Positions 25,724 to 34,330 of a stretch of DNA of 64,000 nucleotides are shown here, piece after piece. A program made the translations under genes and the position numbers. The notes under the pieces were generated by a model. It was not told the origin of the DNA. It did no database searches and saw nothing but the letters and a program-made list of their open reading frames with translations. The DNA comes from Thalassospira lucentensis MCCC 1A00383 = DSM 14000 (GTDB lineage: Bacteria > Pseudomonadota > Alphaproteobacteria > Rhodospirillales > Thalassospiraceae): NCBI RefSeq assembly GCF_000421265.1, contig NZ_ATWN01000001.1:124001-188000 (forward strand), written 5' to 3'. Position 1 is the stretch's first letter. The number at the start of each line of letters is the position of its first letter.

Positions 25724-27322
25724 ATGCCCGGCACGTCAAATTCTGGCACATCAAACTCTGGCACATCAAACTCAGGCACATCAAACTCCGGCACATCCAA
25801 TTATGATCTGATCATCATCGGTGGCGGCATCAATGGTGCCGGGATTGCGCGGGATGCCGCCGGGCGCGGCCTGAAGGTTTTGCTGTGCGAACAAAACGAC
25901 CTTGCCAGTGCAACCTCCTCGGCCAGCACAAAGCTGATCCACGGTGGTCTGCGCTATCTCGAACATTATGAATTCCGTCTGGTACGCGAAGCCCTGACCG
26001 AACGTGAAGTTCTGCTGGGTAATGCGCCGCACATCATCTGGCCGCTGCGGTTTGTTCTGCCGCACCGCAAAGACCTGCGTCCGGCATGGATGATCCGCTT
26101 GGGCCTGTTTTTGTATGACCATCTTGGCGGGCGTAAAAAACTCCCCGCATCCAAGGGCATTTCATTCGCGTCTCACGTCGCCGGTGAACCGCTGCGTGAG
26201 GATGTGACCAAGGGCTTTGTCTATTCCGATTGCTGGGTCGATGATGCCCGTCTTGTGGTGCTCAACGCCATGGACGCCCGTGAATGCGGCGCTGAAATCC
26301 TCACCCGCACCAAATGCGTTGGCGCAAAGCAGATGGACGGGCAGTGGAACGTCACCTTGCGCGACGCTGATCGCGATCAAGACCGCGTTGTCACCGGCAA
26401 AATGCTGATCAATGCCGCCGGGCCGTGGTGTGCCGATTTGATCAAACCCGATGGCGGCGCTGTGCAGTCCAAAACCAAGGCGAACATTCGTCTGGTCAAG
26501 GGCAGCCACATCGTTGTGCCCAAACTGTTTGACCACGACTATTGCTATATCTTCCAGAATGGCGATGGCCGGATTGTCTTTGCCATTCCCTATGAAAATG
26601 ACTTCACCCTGATCGGCACCACCGATGTTGATTTTACCGGTGATCCATCAACCGTCAAAATCGATCAGGACGAAGTTGATTATCTGTGCAAACTCGCCAG
26701 CGGCTATTTCAAAAAGTCCGTCAGCACCGATGATGTGGTCTGGACCTATTCCGGGGTCCGTCCGCTCTATGCTGGCAATGGGGACGGTGAAAACGCGTCA
26801 AAGATATCGCGCGATTATACCCTCAAACTCGAAGCCAACACCGACGATGCGCCCGCTCTTCATGTCTTTGGCGGTAAAATCACCACCTATCGCAAACTGG
26901 CCGAGCACGCGTTGCAGATCATCTCGGACCAGCTTGGCCATAAGGATCAACCGTGGACGGCATCGGCACCACTTCCGGGTGGTGACTTCCCCAATGCATC
27001 CTTTGACGATGCATATGACGTCTTTGCCAAACGATATAATTGGGTGCCATCGGCAATGCTTACCCGCTTGCTGCGGCTTTATGGCACCCGGATCGAAACC
27101 ATCTTAGGAACGGCAAACGCCCTTTCTGATCTTGGAACCTGCTATGGCCATGACCTGTATGAAGCCGAAGTGCGCTATCTGATCGATCAGGAATGGGTGC
27201 GCGACCTTGATGATCTGATCTGGCGCCGCTCAAAACTTGGTTTGCGGTTAACTGACGATCAAAAGGCCGTGCTGCAAAAACGACTGGCTGGCGCACAAGC
27301 CGACAAGATCGCCGCAGAGTAA
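25724..27322 (+). CDS. glpD: Aerobic glycerol-3-phosphate dehydrogenase
   Basis: 532 aa FAD-dependent enzyme of the inner membrane face. It passes electrons from glycerol-3-phosphate to the quinone pool and forms dihydroxyacetone phosphate. Dinucleotide motif DLIIIGGGINGAGIARDAAGRG, then SSASTKLIHGGLRYLEHYEFRLVREAL, IIWPLRFVLPH and FAIPYENDFTLIGTTD all match GlpD. The first 26 residues are unusual: Met-Pro, then five copies of Gly-Thr-Ser-Asn-Ser/Tyr encoded by 15-bp tandem repeats. Because an AGAGAGAAC precedes the ATG at 25724 and no other good ATG lies between the repeat and the FAD motif, the repeat is probably translated. The gene stands alone. Confidence 0.94.
   Translation: MPGTSNSGTSNSGTSNSGTSNSGTSNYDLIIIGGGINGAGIARDAAGRGLKVLLCEQNDLASATSSASTKLIHGGLRYLEHYEFRLVREALTEREVLLGNAPHIIWPLRFVLPHRKDLRPAWMIRLGLFLYDHLGGRKKLPASKGISFASHVAGEPLREDVTKGFVYSDCWVDDARLVVLNAMDARECGAEILTRTKCVGAKQMDGQWNVTLRDADRDQDRVVTGKMLINAAGPWCADLIKPDGGAVQSKTKANIRLVKGSHIVVPKLFDHDYCYIFQNGDGRIVFAIPYENDFTLIGTTDVDFTGDPSTVKIDQDEVDYLCKLASGYFKKSVSTDDVVWTYSGVRPLYAGNGDGENASKISRDYTLKLEANTDDAPALHVFGGKITTYRKLAEHALQIISDQLGHKDQPWTASAPLPGGDFPNASFDDAYDVFAKRYNWVPSAMLTRLLRLYGTRIETILGTANALSDLGTCYGHDLYEAEVRYLIDQEWVRDLDDLIWRRSKLGLRLTDDQKAVLQKRLAGAQADKIAAE
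25730..25804 (+). repeat. Five 15-bp tandem repeats at the 5' end of glpD
   Basis: Unit consensus GGCACATCAAACTCT. The copies differ at only a few positions (third bases TCT, TCA, TCC), and the last diverges to end in TAT. 15 is a multiple of three, so copy-number change would keep the frame and only alter the length of a flexible Gly-Thr-Ser-Asn-Ser leader. Confidence 0.9.
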
Positions 27323-27386
27323 CTGTTACCCGGACGGCAATCGGAAAAAGGGCGTCAGCCGACAGCTTCTTCGACGCCTGTTTCCA

Positions 27387-27887
27387 TCAGGTTTGCGCGT
27401 GTTTCGGGGGCGCTGTCATGTCTTCGCGTTCCGCCGGTGGGGTGTCGATTTCTTTTTGCATAACCGTGACATCAAGCGCGCGATAGCCCAAATGGCGATA
27501 GAAATCCTGTGTTGCCACGTTTTCCGACCGCACCATCAACTGCATCCGCCAAACCCCCTGATCGCGCAGCCAGCCTTCCCCGATGTCCATCAAGGTCCGG
27601 CCAAGGCCGGTTTTTTGTGCGGTGGGCGACACCGCCAGATAGTAAATCCAGCCACGATGCCCATCATGACCGGCCATCACCGATCCAACGATGTTATCGC
27701 TGTTATCTTCCCAGACAAACAAGGTTGCTTCGCCCGACGACAGGGCAAAACGTACATCCCATTCCGGCGGATTATACGGGCGATACAGCCCGGTATCCTG
27801 CCACAGTTTGCTAAGTGCGGGGATGTCGGCTTGGGTTGCAACCCGCGGACTGGGTTTCAGGACGGGACTGGATGGTAACTGTGTCAT
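27387..27887 (-). CDS. GNAT-family acetyltransferase (YpeA-like)
   Basis: 166 aa. The core is RVATQADIPALSKLW, the GSVMAGHDGHRGWIYYLAVSP strand pair, the acetyl-CoA pyrophosphate loop QKTGLGRTLM, and the terminal MVRSENVATQDFYRHLGY. This is the usual order for small GNAT enzymes, closest in pattern to YpeA. The substrate is unknown. It is convergent with glpD, with about 64 nt between the stops. Confidence 0.88.
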   Translation of the reverse strand: MTQLPSSPVLKPSPRVATQADIPALSKLWQDTGLYRPYNPPEWDVRFALSSGEATLFVWEDNSDNIVGSVMAGHDGHRGWIYYLAVSPTAQKTGLGRTLMDIGEGWLRDQGVWRMQLMVRSENVATQDFYRHLGYRALDVTVMQKEIDTPPAEREDMTAPPKHAQT

Positions 27888-28035
27888 GGTGTGCGGCGGT
27901 CTTTATGGTGAAAAGGTCGGTCAGCATGATGTGGGCAGTGTAAACGGTCAAATCGAAATAATTCAGACATTCAAATATCCTTTTCATGATTGGCGCATGA
28001 TTGCCTCATGATCTGTGGCATCAATACGCAACACA

Positions 28036-28070
28036 TAAAAAACGCCCCTGAGGGGGGAGCCTCAGAGGCG
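28036..28070 (-). terminator. Terminator of the 28793 gene
   Basis: On the minus strand, CGCCTCTGAGG pairs with CCTCAGGGGCG and is followed by six T residues. It lies about 70 nt after the stop at 28140. Confidence 0.8.
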
Positions 28071-28139
28071 TCGGGGACAGGTTCGGGGTATCGGTTGGGA
28101 TAAAACCCCCGAACCTTGGGGTGGGGTCGATCTAAGCCG

Positions 28140-28793
28140 TTAGCTGATCGGGCGTCCGGTCACACGGCTCAGTTCCATTTCGCGGACAATATCGCCCGCC
28201 TTGTTGGTCACCGTCGCGACGTAGGTGCCACGATCGGTCTCGGCGATCTTGCCAAGTTTAAGCTCCCCCTGGCCAAATCGGATCACCATCGCCTGTGCCA
28301 GCGTATTCATCTGCGCGTCGGTAAACGAACGGTCAAAACGTGCCTCCTTGTCCGGGCGCGGCATCAGTTTGCGAAGCGACCGGCGCTCACCGTGATCAAG
28401 GCGTCCTTTTTTGGCGTCAAACGTGACAACGTCGACCAGATCGCCAGCACCATTCACTAGCAAAACATCAATTTTACCGGGTTCTTCTGCCAGCAACGCG
28501 TCACCGATTTTAAGGTCGCTCACATTGGACCGCAAAAGCATCGCATCAACAAGAATGCGGGCCTCGTCAACGCTAAGCGGGGTTGCACGTTCGCGGTGCT
28601 GCTTGCCAAACATGCCGCGCTTGTCATGGTCACGGTGCGCGCCATCAAAACCAAATTCCTTGAATTGGCCTTGCTCAAGCATTCTGCCGCCATGATGGCC
28701 ATCACTACCGGCATAGGCCGAGGCAATCGGCATTGCGATCAAAGTTGACGCAATCAGGGCAGCGGCGATTTTAAGGGATGTTTTGCGTTTCAT
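28140..28793 (-). CDS. Secreted protein with two PepSY-like repeats, divergent from a two-component system
   Basis: 217 aa from the ATG at 28793 (GAGG upstream). Signal peptide ALIASTLIAMPIASAYA. The mature N-terminus is rich in His, Asp and Arg (DGHHGGRM, DGAHRDHDKRGMFGKQHRE), suggesting metal or anion binding. The rest has two similar units, about residues 105-140 and 175-215: LKIGDALLAEEPGKIDVLLV and LKLGKIAETDRGTYVATV, each followed by N.AGD.V. I do not recognise a named family. Divergence from the response regulator 29001 suggests that it belongs to that regulon. Confidence 0.75.
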   Translation of the reverse strand: MKRKTSLKIAAALIASTLIAMPIASAYAGSDGHHGGRMLEQGQFKEFGFDGAHRDHDKRGMFGKQHRERATPLSVDEARILVDAMLLRSNVSDLKIGDALLAEEPGKIDVLLVNGAGDLVDVVTFDAKKGRLDHGERRSLRKLMPRPDKEARFDRSFTDAQMNTLAQAMVIRFGQGELKLGKIAETDRGTYVATVTNKAGDIVREMELSRVTGRPIS

Positions 28794-28916
28794 CGGAAAC
28801 CTCGTTGGGGTGGGGGATAACGTTTGTCGAGGTCTGTTATGACGTCTGTTTGTCGCGAAATGATCCCGCAAACAGGGGAAATTGGTCGCAACAATTATCA
28901 AAACAGCCAAATGCGA

Positions 28917-28933
28917 CAATTTGATACAAATTG
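28917..28933. promoter_or_regulatory. Inverted repeat in the divergent promoter region
   Basis: CAATTTG-ATA-CAAATTG, perfect 7-bp arms, between the secreted-protein gene and the response-regulator gene. It is a candidate binding site for that OmpR-type regulator, although such sites are more often direct repeats. Confidence 0.4.
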
Positions 28934-29000
28934 AGGTTTCAGCTGTGTTCGCCAACGCGATAGGTTAGGGGGCTTAACGATTAATGATTGGCAGCGATAT

Positions 29001-29726
29001 ATGAGCGACCAGCCCCACATTCTTGTTGTTGATGACCACCGTGATATCCGCGATTTGCTTGGGCGGTATCTGCGCCAACATGAATACCGTGTCACACTGG
29101 CATCGGATGGCCGTGAATTACGCCGCCTGATGGGCGATAACCTTCATCCTGATCTGATCGTGCTTGATTTGATGATGCCCGGCGAAGATGGCTTAAGCCT
29201 GTGTCGCTGGCTGCGCGAAAATCATGATGTGCCGGTGGTTATGCTGACCGCCCTTGGCGAAGAAACCGACCGGATCATTGGGTTGGAAATGGGGGCCGAT
29301 GACTATCTGGCCAAACCATTTAACCCGCGTGAACTTCTCGCCCGGATCAAGGCCGTGATGCGCCGCGCCCAAAGCCTGCCCGTCGGGCGCAAGGGACCAT
29401 CGCCAGTCGGTGAGATTGGCTTTGATCGCTGGGTGCTGGACCGGACCCGTCATGAATTGCGCGATGACACAGATGTTGTCTTGCCGCTCAGTGCCGGGGA
29501 ATACGGCTTGCTCTGTGCCTTTGTCGAACATCCAAATATGGTTTTGAACCGTGATCAGCTCCTTGATCTGACGCGCGGGCGTGATGCCATTCCGTTTGAT
29601 CGCAGCATTGATAATCAGGTCAGCCGCCTGCGCAAGAAAATCGAAATTGATGCGAAAAACCCGACCCTGATTAAAACCGTATGGGGTGGGGGATATATGT
29701 TCACCTGCGAGGTGACAAAGATATGA
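29001..29726 (+). CDS. OmpR-family response regulator
   Basis: 241 aa. The receiver domain (residues 1-120) has the acidic pair VVDDH, phospho-acceptor Asp in LIVLDLMMPGEDG, the conserved MLTA Thr and the Lys in LAKPF. The C-terminal winged helix (about 150-240) has the SAGEYGLLCAFVEHPNMVLNRDQLLDL pattern and the final VWGGGYMF. Its stop overlaps the kinase start as ATGA. It presumably regulates the divergent secreted protein and others. Confidence 0.95.
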   Translation: MSDQPHILVVDDHRDIRDLLGRYLRQHEYRVTLASDGRELRRLMGDNLHPDLIVLDLMMPGEDGLSLCRWLRENHDVPVVMLTALGEETDRIIGLEMGADDYLAKPFNPRELLARIKAVMRRAQSLPVGRKGPSPVGEIGFDRWVLDRTRHELRDDTDVVLPLSAGEYGLLCAFVEHPNMVLNRDQLLDLTRGRDAIPFDRSIDNQVSRLRKKIEIDAKNPTLIKTVWGGGYMFTCEVTKI

Positions 29727-31333
29727 CCCGCCGCCTGATCACGCGCCTTTGGCCCAGAACCCTGACCGGGCAACTGGTGTTTTTGCTGCTGGGCGCGATC
29801 ATTCTGACCCATGTGGTTTTGGGGATCATGCTGGCCGAGGAACGGCGCGATGCGGTTGCCTCGGAACGTCGGGGCAATGCGCTTCTACGTGTGTCGGCAC
29901 TTTCACGCATTTTAACCACAACACCGTCGGAAAACTGGCCGGATGTGTTGCGTGTGGCGCAATCGCCTCAAACCCGTCTGCGTCTGGTTTTAACATCAGA
30001 CGTCGTGAACTCGGATGATCTGGTATCTCAGGGATTGACCGAACGTCTGAATGCTTTTTTGGCAACGTCACCCGACGTACAGGCGAATGTTGATATTCTG
30101 TCCGAAGATGCCTGTTGGGCGGAAAAGCATCGTCTGCGTGACGTGCGTGAGGAAAAGTTCTCCGACAGTGAAATGCCGGGCAAAAAGGACGTCTCCCCCC
30201 ATAGGGGCGTGCACGATATTTTCGAAGAAGCGATTGAGAAAAAGCGCCGAAGCGATAAACCGGATTTAAAGAAAAGTGATCAACGCGCGCATGGCAAAAA
30301 CATTGCCCCATGGGCATTGCGCTATCTTGACCGGTTTGATTGTCATGGCGCACCGGTGATGCAGCTTGCCGTGCCGATCTTTTCAACTTTACCCGATAAG
30401 ATCACGGACGATGGCCAGCCCAACATCTGGCTCGAAGCGATGATTGGCGGGGTGACACCGCCGCCACGGTTTGTCTTTGATAATGTGATCCGGGTTGTGA
30501 TGTCCGCTCTTGTGATTGGGATCATCACATTCTTCCTGGCCCGGCGTATTTCGCGGTCATGGGCGGTGTTGACCCGGGCGGCTGACCGGGTCGGGCGGGG
30601 TGATTATCCCGAACCGGTTCCAGAAACCGGACGACTTGAAATTCGCCGTGCTGCCAAGGCGTTTAACCGCATGACAGCACGTCTAAAACGGTTTGTCGAA
30701 GACCGCACCAGAATGCTGGCGGCGATTTCGCATGATTTGCGCACGCCGATAACATCCTTGCGATTGCGCGCCGAATTTGTCGAAGACCCGGAAAACCGCG
30801 CACGGATCATTGAAACCCTCAATGAAATGGAACAGATGGTCGAAGCGGCGATGACCTTTGCGCGCGAAGAAACCGCCAACGAGGCAACCCGCAAAATCGA
30901 TATCGCCGCGCTGGTTGAATCCGCGGTCGAAGATTTGGCCGAAACCGGGCGTCCCATCGCATTCTCGGGCGAGGTCACCCCGCGTATTTACCCATGCCGT
31001 CCGCTATCGATAAAACGTGCCTTTGGCAATCTGGTATCCAACGCACTTGAATATGGTGCCACGGTCGAAGTCGCCATACAGGATGCCGATGATGACGGCC
31101 TCTGGATCGAGATATCTGACGATGGGCCGGGCATTCCAATTGATCAACGCGAACAGGTGTTTGAGCCGTTCTTCCGGCTTGAAGAATCGCGCAATCGCGA
31201 CACCGGGGGAATTGGCCTTGGGATGGCCATCGCGCGCACGGCCATTCGGGCCCATGGCGGCGAAATATATCTTGAAGATGCACCGCAGGGCGGATTGCTG
31301 GCCCGTATCTATCTTCCACCCGCAAAGCTGTAA
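29723..31333 (+). CDS. Membrane sensor histidine kinase
   Basis: 536 aa from the ATG at 29723. One N-terminal helix (LVFLLLGAIILTHVVLGIML), a periplasmic domain of about 220 residues with two Cys-containing segments (EDACWAEKH, DRFDCHG) and a highly charged insert, a second helix (VVMSALVIGIITFFLARRI), HAMP, dimerisation/phosphoacceptor AAISHDLRTPITSLRLRAEFVED, and an ATPase domain with NLVSNALEYG, DDGPGIP and GGIGLGMAI. This is an EnvZ-type kinase with a larger than usual sensor. The stimulus is unknown; the charged sensor and the His-rich secreted neighbour suggest a metal or envelope signal (inference). Confidence 0.93.
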   Translation: MTRRLITRLWPRTLTGQLVFLLLGAIILTHVVLGIMLAEERRDAVASERRGNALLRVSALSRILTTTPSENWPDVLRVAQSPQTRLRLVLTSDVVNSDDLVSQGLTERLNAFLATSPDVQANVDILSEDACWAEKHRLRDVREEKFSDSEMPGKKDVSPHRGVHDIFEEAIEKKRRSDKPDLKKSDQRAHGKNIAPWALRYLDRFDCHGAPVMQLAVPIFSTLPDKITDDGQPNIWLEAMIGGVTPPPRFVFDNVIRVVMSALVIGIITFFLARRISRSWAVLTRAADRVGRGDYPEPVPETGRLEIRRAAKAFNRMTARLKRFVEDRTRMLAAISHDLRTPITSLRLRAEFVEDPENRARIIETLNEMEQMVEAAMTFAREETANEATRKIDIAALVESAVEDLAETGRPIAFSGEVTPRIYPCRPLSIKRAFGNLVSNALEYGATVEVAIQDADDDGLWIEISDDGPGIPIDQREQVFEPFFRLEESRNRDTGGIGLGMAIARTAIRAHGGEIYLEDAPQGGLLARIYLPPAKL

Positions 31334-31437
31334 ACATTATCTCCTGAATTCAGCATGTTACAGTTTTTTTAAAATTCGAACTTGCATAATTGATGACTGA
31401 TGGTCATTTGTCTGGCGGGAAAGAGACTGTTTCCCAA

Positions 31438-31451
31438 TTCGCAATTGCGAA
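31438..31451. promoter_or_regulatory. 14-bp perfect palindrome upstream of the cyclase gene
   Basis: TTCGCAATTGCGAA is its own reverse complement. It lies 63 nt before the ATG at 31514, in the only promoter-sized gap there, and could be an operator. Confidence 0.45.
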
Positions 31452-31513
31452 ATTGCGTTGCTGTTCTATCTAGGCAATGCGATAGTTAAGGCACGAAATC
31501 TGCGGAGCAGGCA

Positions 31514-32818
31514 ATGAGCAACAAAAACGCATCTTCATCGGTGGTGACATCTTTACCCGGCACCAATTCGGCGCAGGCAGCGCGCGGATTTGTTCGGTCT
31601 GTCAACGACTGGGTGATGGAATGCGCGCTCGAAGATACCGACATTTCAGAGATCCTCAATGGCATGGTGCATCGACTGGTTGCGGCCGGTATTCCCATCG
31701 ACCGTGTGATGGTGGCGTTCAAAACCCTGCACCCCCTATACGAAGGGGTTTCTTATGTCTGGTCAAAGGACAGCGGTTCGGTTGAACGTTCGACCCATAT
31801 GGGGGTGCGCGATGATGATCCCGATTGGGCCGACAGTCCGCTTAAATGGATGTCGGATTCAGATGTCAGTTTCATGCGCCGCCATTTGATCGGGCCGGGC
31901 GCGGTTCTTGATTTCCCGATCCTTGAAAGTTTCCGCCGCAATCGCGGCACAGATTACTATGCGCTGATGACGCCCTTTGTCACTGACCGTGACAGCACGC
32001 TGGGCAGTAACCGCATTTTCATGACCTATATGACGCGCCGCCCCAGTGGTTTTTCCGACGAAGACCTTGCAACACTGTCGGGCATTCAGCGCCGTTTTGC
32101 CGTGTCGTGCAAAATGCGTATCAACCACGAAGAAACCAAAACCATCCTTGAAACCTATTTGGGATCGGATGCCGGTGGACGCGTGCGCAATGGTCAGATC
32201 AAACTGGGCGACAGCACCAAAACCCGTGCGGTGATCTGGTTCTCGGACATGCGTAACTCATCATCGGTTGCAACCCATGTTGGGGACGATGCGTTCCTGG
32301 GTGAAATGAATGATTTCTTTTCGGCAACCGCCGGGGCGGTGTTGAAACACGGCGGACAGGTTCTGCGCTATATCGGCGATGCGACACTGGCGATTTTCCC
32401 GATTGACGAAAACGAGAACAATGTCGAAACCGCTTGCGTTTCCGCCCTGTATGCCGCTGCCGAGGCACAGCTTAACATCGATCAGCTCAACGCCACGCGC
32501 GAAGAATCCGGCAAACCGCCGTTTGATTACGGGCTGGGGATGCATGTCGGGGATGTGATTTATGGCAATGTCGGGGTTCCCGAACGGGTCGATTTCACCG
32601 TGGTGGGGCAGGCCGCAAACGAAGCCGCCCGCATCGAACAATTGACCAAGCAACTGGGTAAACGCGTTCTGGTCAGCCAGACCGTCGCCAGTTTCATTTC
32701 CTGCCCGACCGAGGAAATGGGGGCCTATGAGCTGCAAGGGACCGGGGTTAGCGTCAAGCTGTTTGCCCCTGACTTCTCCGAGGCCTGCCATCGTCTTGAA
32801 CTGATGCGTGCTGGGTAA
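31514..32818 (+). CDS. Class III adenylate/guanylate cyclase-domain protein
   Basis: 434 aa and no obvious membrane segment. Residues about 35-225 form a soluble sensory region, perhaps GAF-like, that I cannot name. Residues about 235-425 are a class III cyclase domain: RAVIWFSDMRNSSSVA (metal-binding Asp), GQVLRYIGDATLAIFP (second metal Asp, usually GDG), and VIYGNVGVPERVDFTVVGQAANEAARIE. It should make cAMP or cGMP from the nucleotide triphosphate. GDA replaces the more common GDG. It stands alone, with GGAG before the ATG and a palindrome upstream. The next genes (R-body locus) run towards it. Confidence 0.9.
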   Translation: MSNKNASSSVVTSLPGTNSAQAARGFVRSVNDWVMECALEDTDISEILNGMVHRLVAAGIPIDRVMVAFKTLHPLYEGVSYVWSKDSGSVERSTHMGVRDDDPDWADSPLKWMSDSDVSFMRRHLIGPGAVLDFPILESFRRNRGTDYYALMTPFVTDRDSTLGSNRIFMTYMTRRPSGFSDEDLATLSGIQRRFAVSCKMRINHEETKTILETYLGSDAGGRVRNGQIKLGDSTKTRAVIWFSDMRNSSSVATHVGDDAFLGEMNDFFSATAGAVLKHGGQVLRYIGDATLAIFPIDENENNVETACVSALYAAAEAQLNIDQLNATREESGKPPFDYGLGMHVGDVIYGNVGVPERVDFTVVGQAANEAARIEQLTKQLGKRVLVSQTVASFISCPTEEMGAYELQGTGVSVKLFAPDFSEACHRLELMRAG

Positions 32819-32852
32819 GATCCCAGCCTCTCAGCATTCAGGACACTGCTGT

Positions 32853-32893
32853 CATCTGCCAGATGCCAGATAGCAGATAGCAGACGGCAGATG
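32853..32893. repeat. Stem-loop with GCAGATA repeats between convergent genes
   Basis: CATCTGCC and GGCAGATG are complementary arms; the loop is built from short near-repeats of AGATAGC. No long T-run. It separates the cyclase and the last reb gene and may act as a 3' end protector. Confidence 0.4.
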
Positions 32894-32896
32894 CCG

Positions 32897-33466
32897 TCAC
32901 GCCATACTGTCAAAATCCTTCACAACACTACTTGCCGACGTCCCAACGCTTGTAAATGTTTTCTGCGCGTCGGTGACGGCCTTGGATGCGGCTTCGATGA
33001 TGTCGCTGTAAGGCTGGACTTCTTTGGTTGCCAGCATCTTTTGCATGGCGACACCGGTTGTTGCCGATGCCATCGACATGATGCTGCGCATGTAATCGGT
33101 TGAATCCTGCACCGCGTACGCCGCTGCCTGCGCCACCTTTTGATAAGCAACACCATTGGCACCCGGAATGGCTCCGTTTAGAACCGCATGGTTGGTTGTG
33201 CCAACCGCCTGAACGATTTGCGGGTTCAATGCCGTGCTGAGCGGGGGCGTGCCAGATGCGGCAGGCGGGCTGTCCGAGGGGGGCGTGTCCTTGTCTGACG
33301 CATCGCCGCCTGATGCTGTGGTGGCATCCGGGGTACCGGTGCCGCCGCCACTTGCATCCTTGGTATCTTTGGCATCCTTGTTGTCTGCGGCATCAGACGT
33401 GGTCGGATCATCCGCGCCCTTGGGTTCAGTGCTGGCTGGCTTTGGGGGGGTGTCATCGTCTGCCAT
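32897..33466 (-). CDS. RebB-like R-body protein with low-complexity N-terminus (reb8)
   Basis: 189 aa from the ATG at 33466 (GAGG upstream); codons before it are not supported. Residues 1-80 are Asp/Thr/Ser/Pro/Ala-rich (DDDTPPKPASTEPKGADD and similar) with no fold expected. Residues about 85-150 are RebB-like: LNPQIVQAVGTTNHAVLNGAIPGANG, then QKVAQAAAYAVQDSTDYMRSIMS, in the same order as the shorter reb genes (xVQAVxxTN, then small-residue helices). It is the most divergent member. It is the last gene of the R-body locus; an Asp/Ser-rich extension on a structural subunit could act as a spacer or solubility tail. Confidence 0.65.
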   Translation of the reverse strand: MADDDTPPKPASTEPKGADDPTTSDAADNKDAKDTKDASGGGTGTPDATTASGGDASDKDTPPSDSPPAASGTPPLSTALNPQIVQAVGTTNHAVLNGAIPGANGVAYQKVAQAAAYAVQDSTDYMRSIMSMASATTGVAMQKMLATKEVQPYSDIIEAASKAVTDAQKTFTSVGTSASSVVKDFDSMA

Positions 33467-33558
33467 GAAGGACCTCATTTGCTTTGACGGGTGTTTTGCG
33501 TGTTTGTTCAATGCTGTTGGGGCACATCATCATGGCCCATCGAATGACCATTCAGAAA

Positions 33559-33822
33559 TCACTGGTTTTTGTTGCCTCCGCCGCCCATGCCGCCGCCAGA
33601 TGTATCAAGGATCATCTTACACGCGCTCGAAGTTACGGCATTGCCGATCTGCTGCAGGCCACCTTGGGTCTGCATGGCATTTTGCATCGAAAGACTGATG
33701 GAATGCGCCATGGTTTGATACACAAGCCCCATCGCCTGGGCAGGCGCTTCGCCAAGAACCTTGACGTTGGTTTGTGTCACGGCATCCGTGATTTGTGAAT
33801 TTACGGGGGTGTTGTCTGCCAT
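33559..33822 (-). CDS. RebB-family R-body protein (reb7)
   Basis: 87 aa from the ATG at 33822 (TGAGGG upstream; a GTG two codons earlier is less likely). A standard RebB core: ITDAVTQTNVKVLGEAPAQAMGLVYQTMAHS, followed by ISLSMQNAMQTQGGLQQIG. The tail is Gly-rich (GGGMGGGGNK). RebB is the Pfam killing-trait family, the building block of R-bodies, insoluble protein ribbons first described in Caedibacter. Confidence 0.88.
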   Translation of the reverse strand: MADNTPVNSQITDAVTQTNVKVLGEAPAQAMGLVYQTMAHSISLSMQNAMQTQGGLQQIGNAVTSSACKMILDTSGGGMGGGGNKNQ

Positions 33823-33885
33823 CTGCACGCCCTCAGTTTAAGTGACCATGGTCCGATGATGGATCGGACGGGTCATGTCATGTGC

Positions 33886-34209
33886 CTAGCGGCGGGTTGC
33901 TGCCAAAATGATCAGGAGTGTCAAAAGCGTATTGCTGTTGTCGGAATTTGACACTTTGTTCGTTGCCATTGCACCGGCCATGGTATTGACCGAGTAAAGC
34001 TGCATGACACCCTGGTTGGTGGCGGCCTGCGAGCAGATCGATGATTGCTGCTGGGCCTGCACCGCGTTCTGGAACAGTATGGATGTCGAGTGCGCCGCAC
34101 TTTGATAGATCGAGCCCATCGCATTGGCGGGTGCGGATCCAAGAACGCTTACCGAAGTTTGCGTAACTGCATCGGTAATCTGACCGTTCACCGGGGTTGG
34201 AATAGCCAT
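33886..34209 (-). CDS. RebB-family R-body protein (reb6)
   Basis: 107 aa. N-terminal PTPVNGQITDAVTQTSVSVLG and APANAMGSIYQSAAHSTSILFQNAVQAQQQ define the RebB core, with ATNQGVMQLYSVNTMAGAMATNK shared with reb1 and reb2. The C-terminus is Asn/Ser-rich, then hydrophobic (LLTLLIILAATRR). GGAGG before the ATG. Closest relatives in the window are reb1 and reb2. Confidence 0.9.
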   Translation of the reverse strand: MAIPTPVNGQITDAVTQTSVSVLGSAPANAMGSIYQSAAHSTSILFQNAVQAQQQSSICSQAATNQGVMQLYSVNTMAGAMATNKVSNSDNSNTLLTLLIILAATRR

Positions 34210-34330
34210 TGTATCCTCCGAATAAGCGGTCTGTCTGACCGCACACCTTTTGACGCATGATGAGAAGAATTGTGATCAAATTTCGCCAGATCGTTTGCCG
34301 ATTATTTTCTGGGCGTTTGCCGATTGTCGG

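Noticed and set aside
25730-25804. Regular repeats that could suggest a CRISPR array
   Set aside because: The units are contiguous 15-mers with no spacers and are translated in frame; no cas gene is present.
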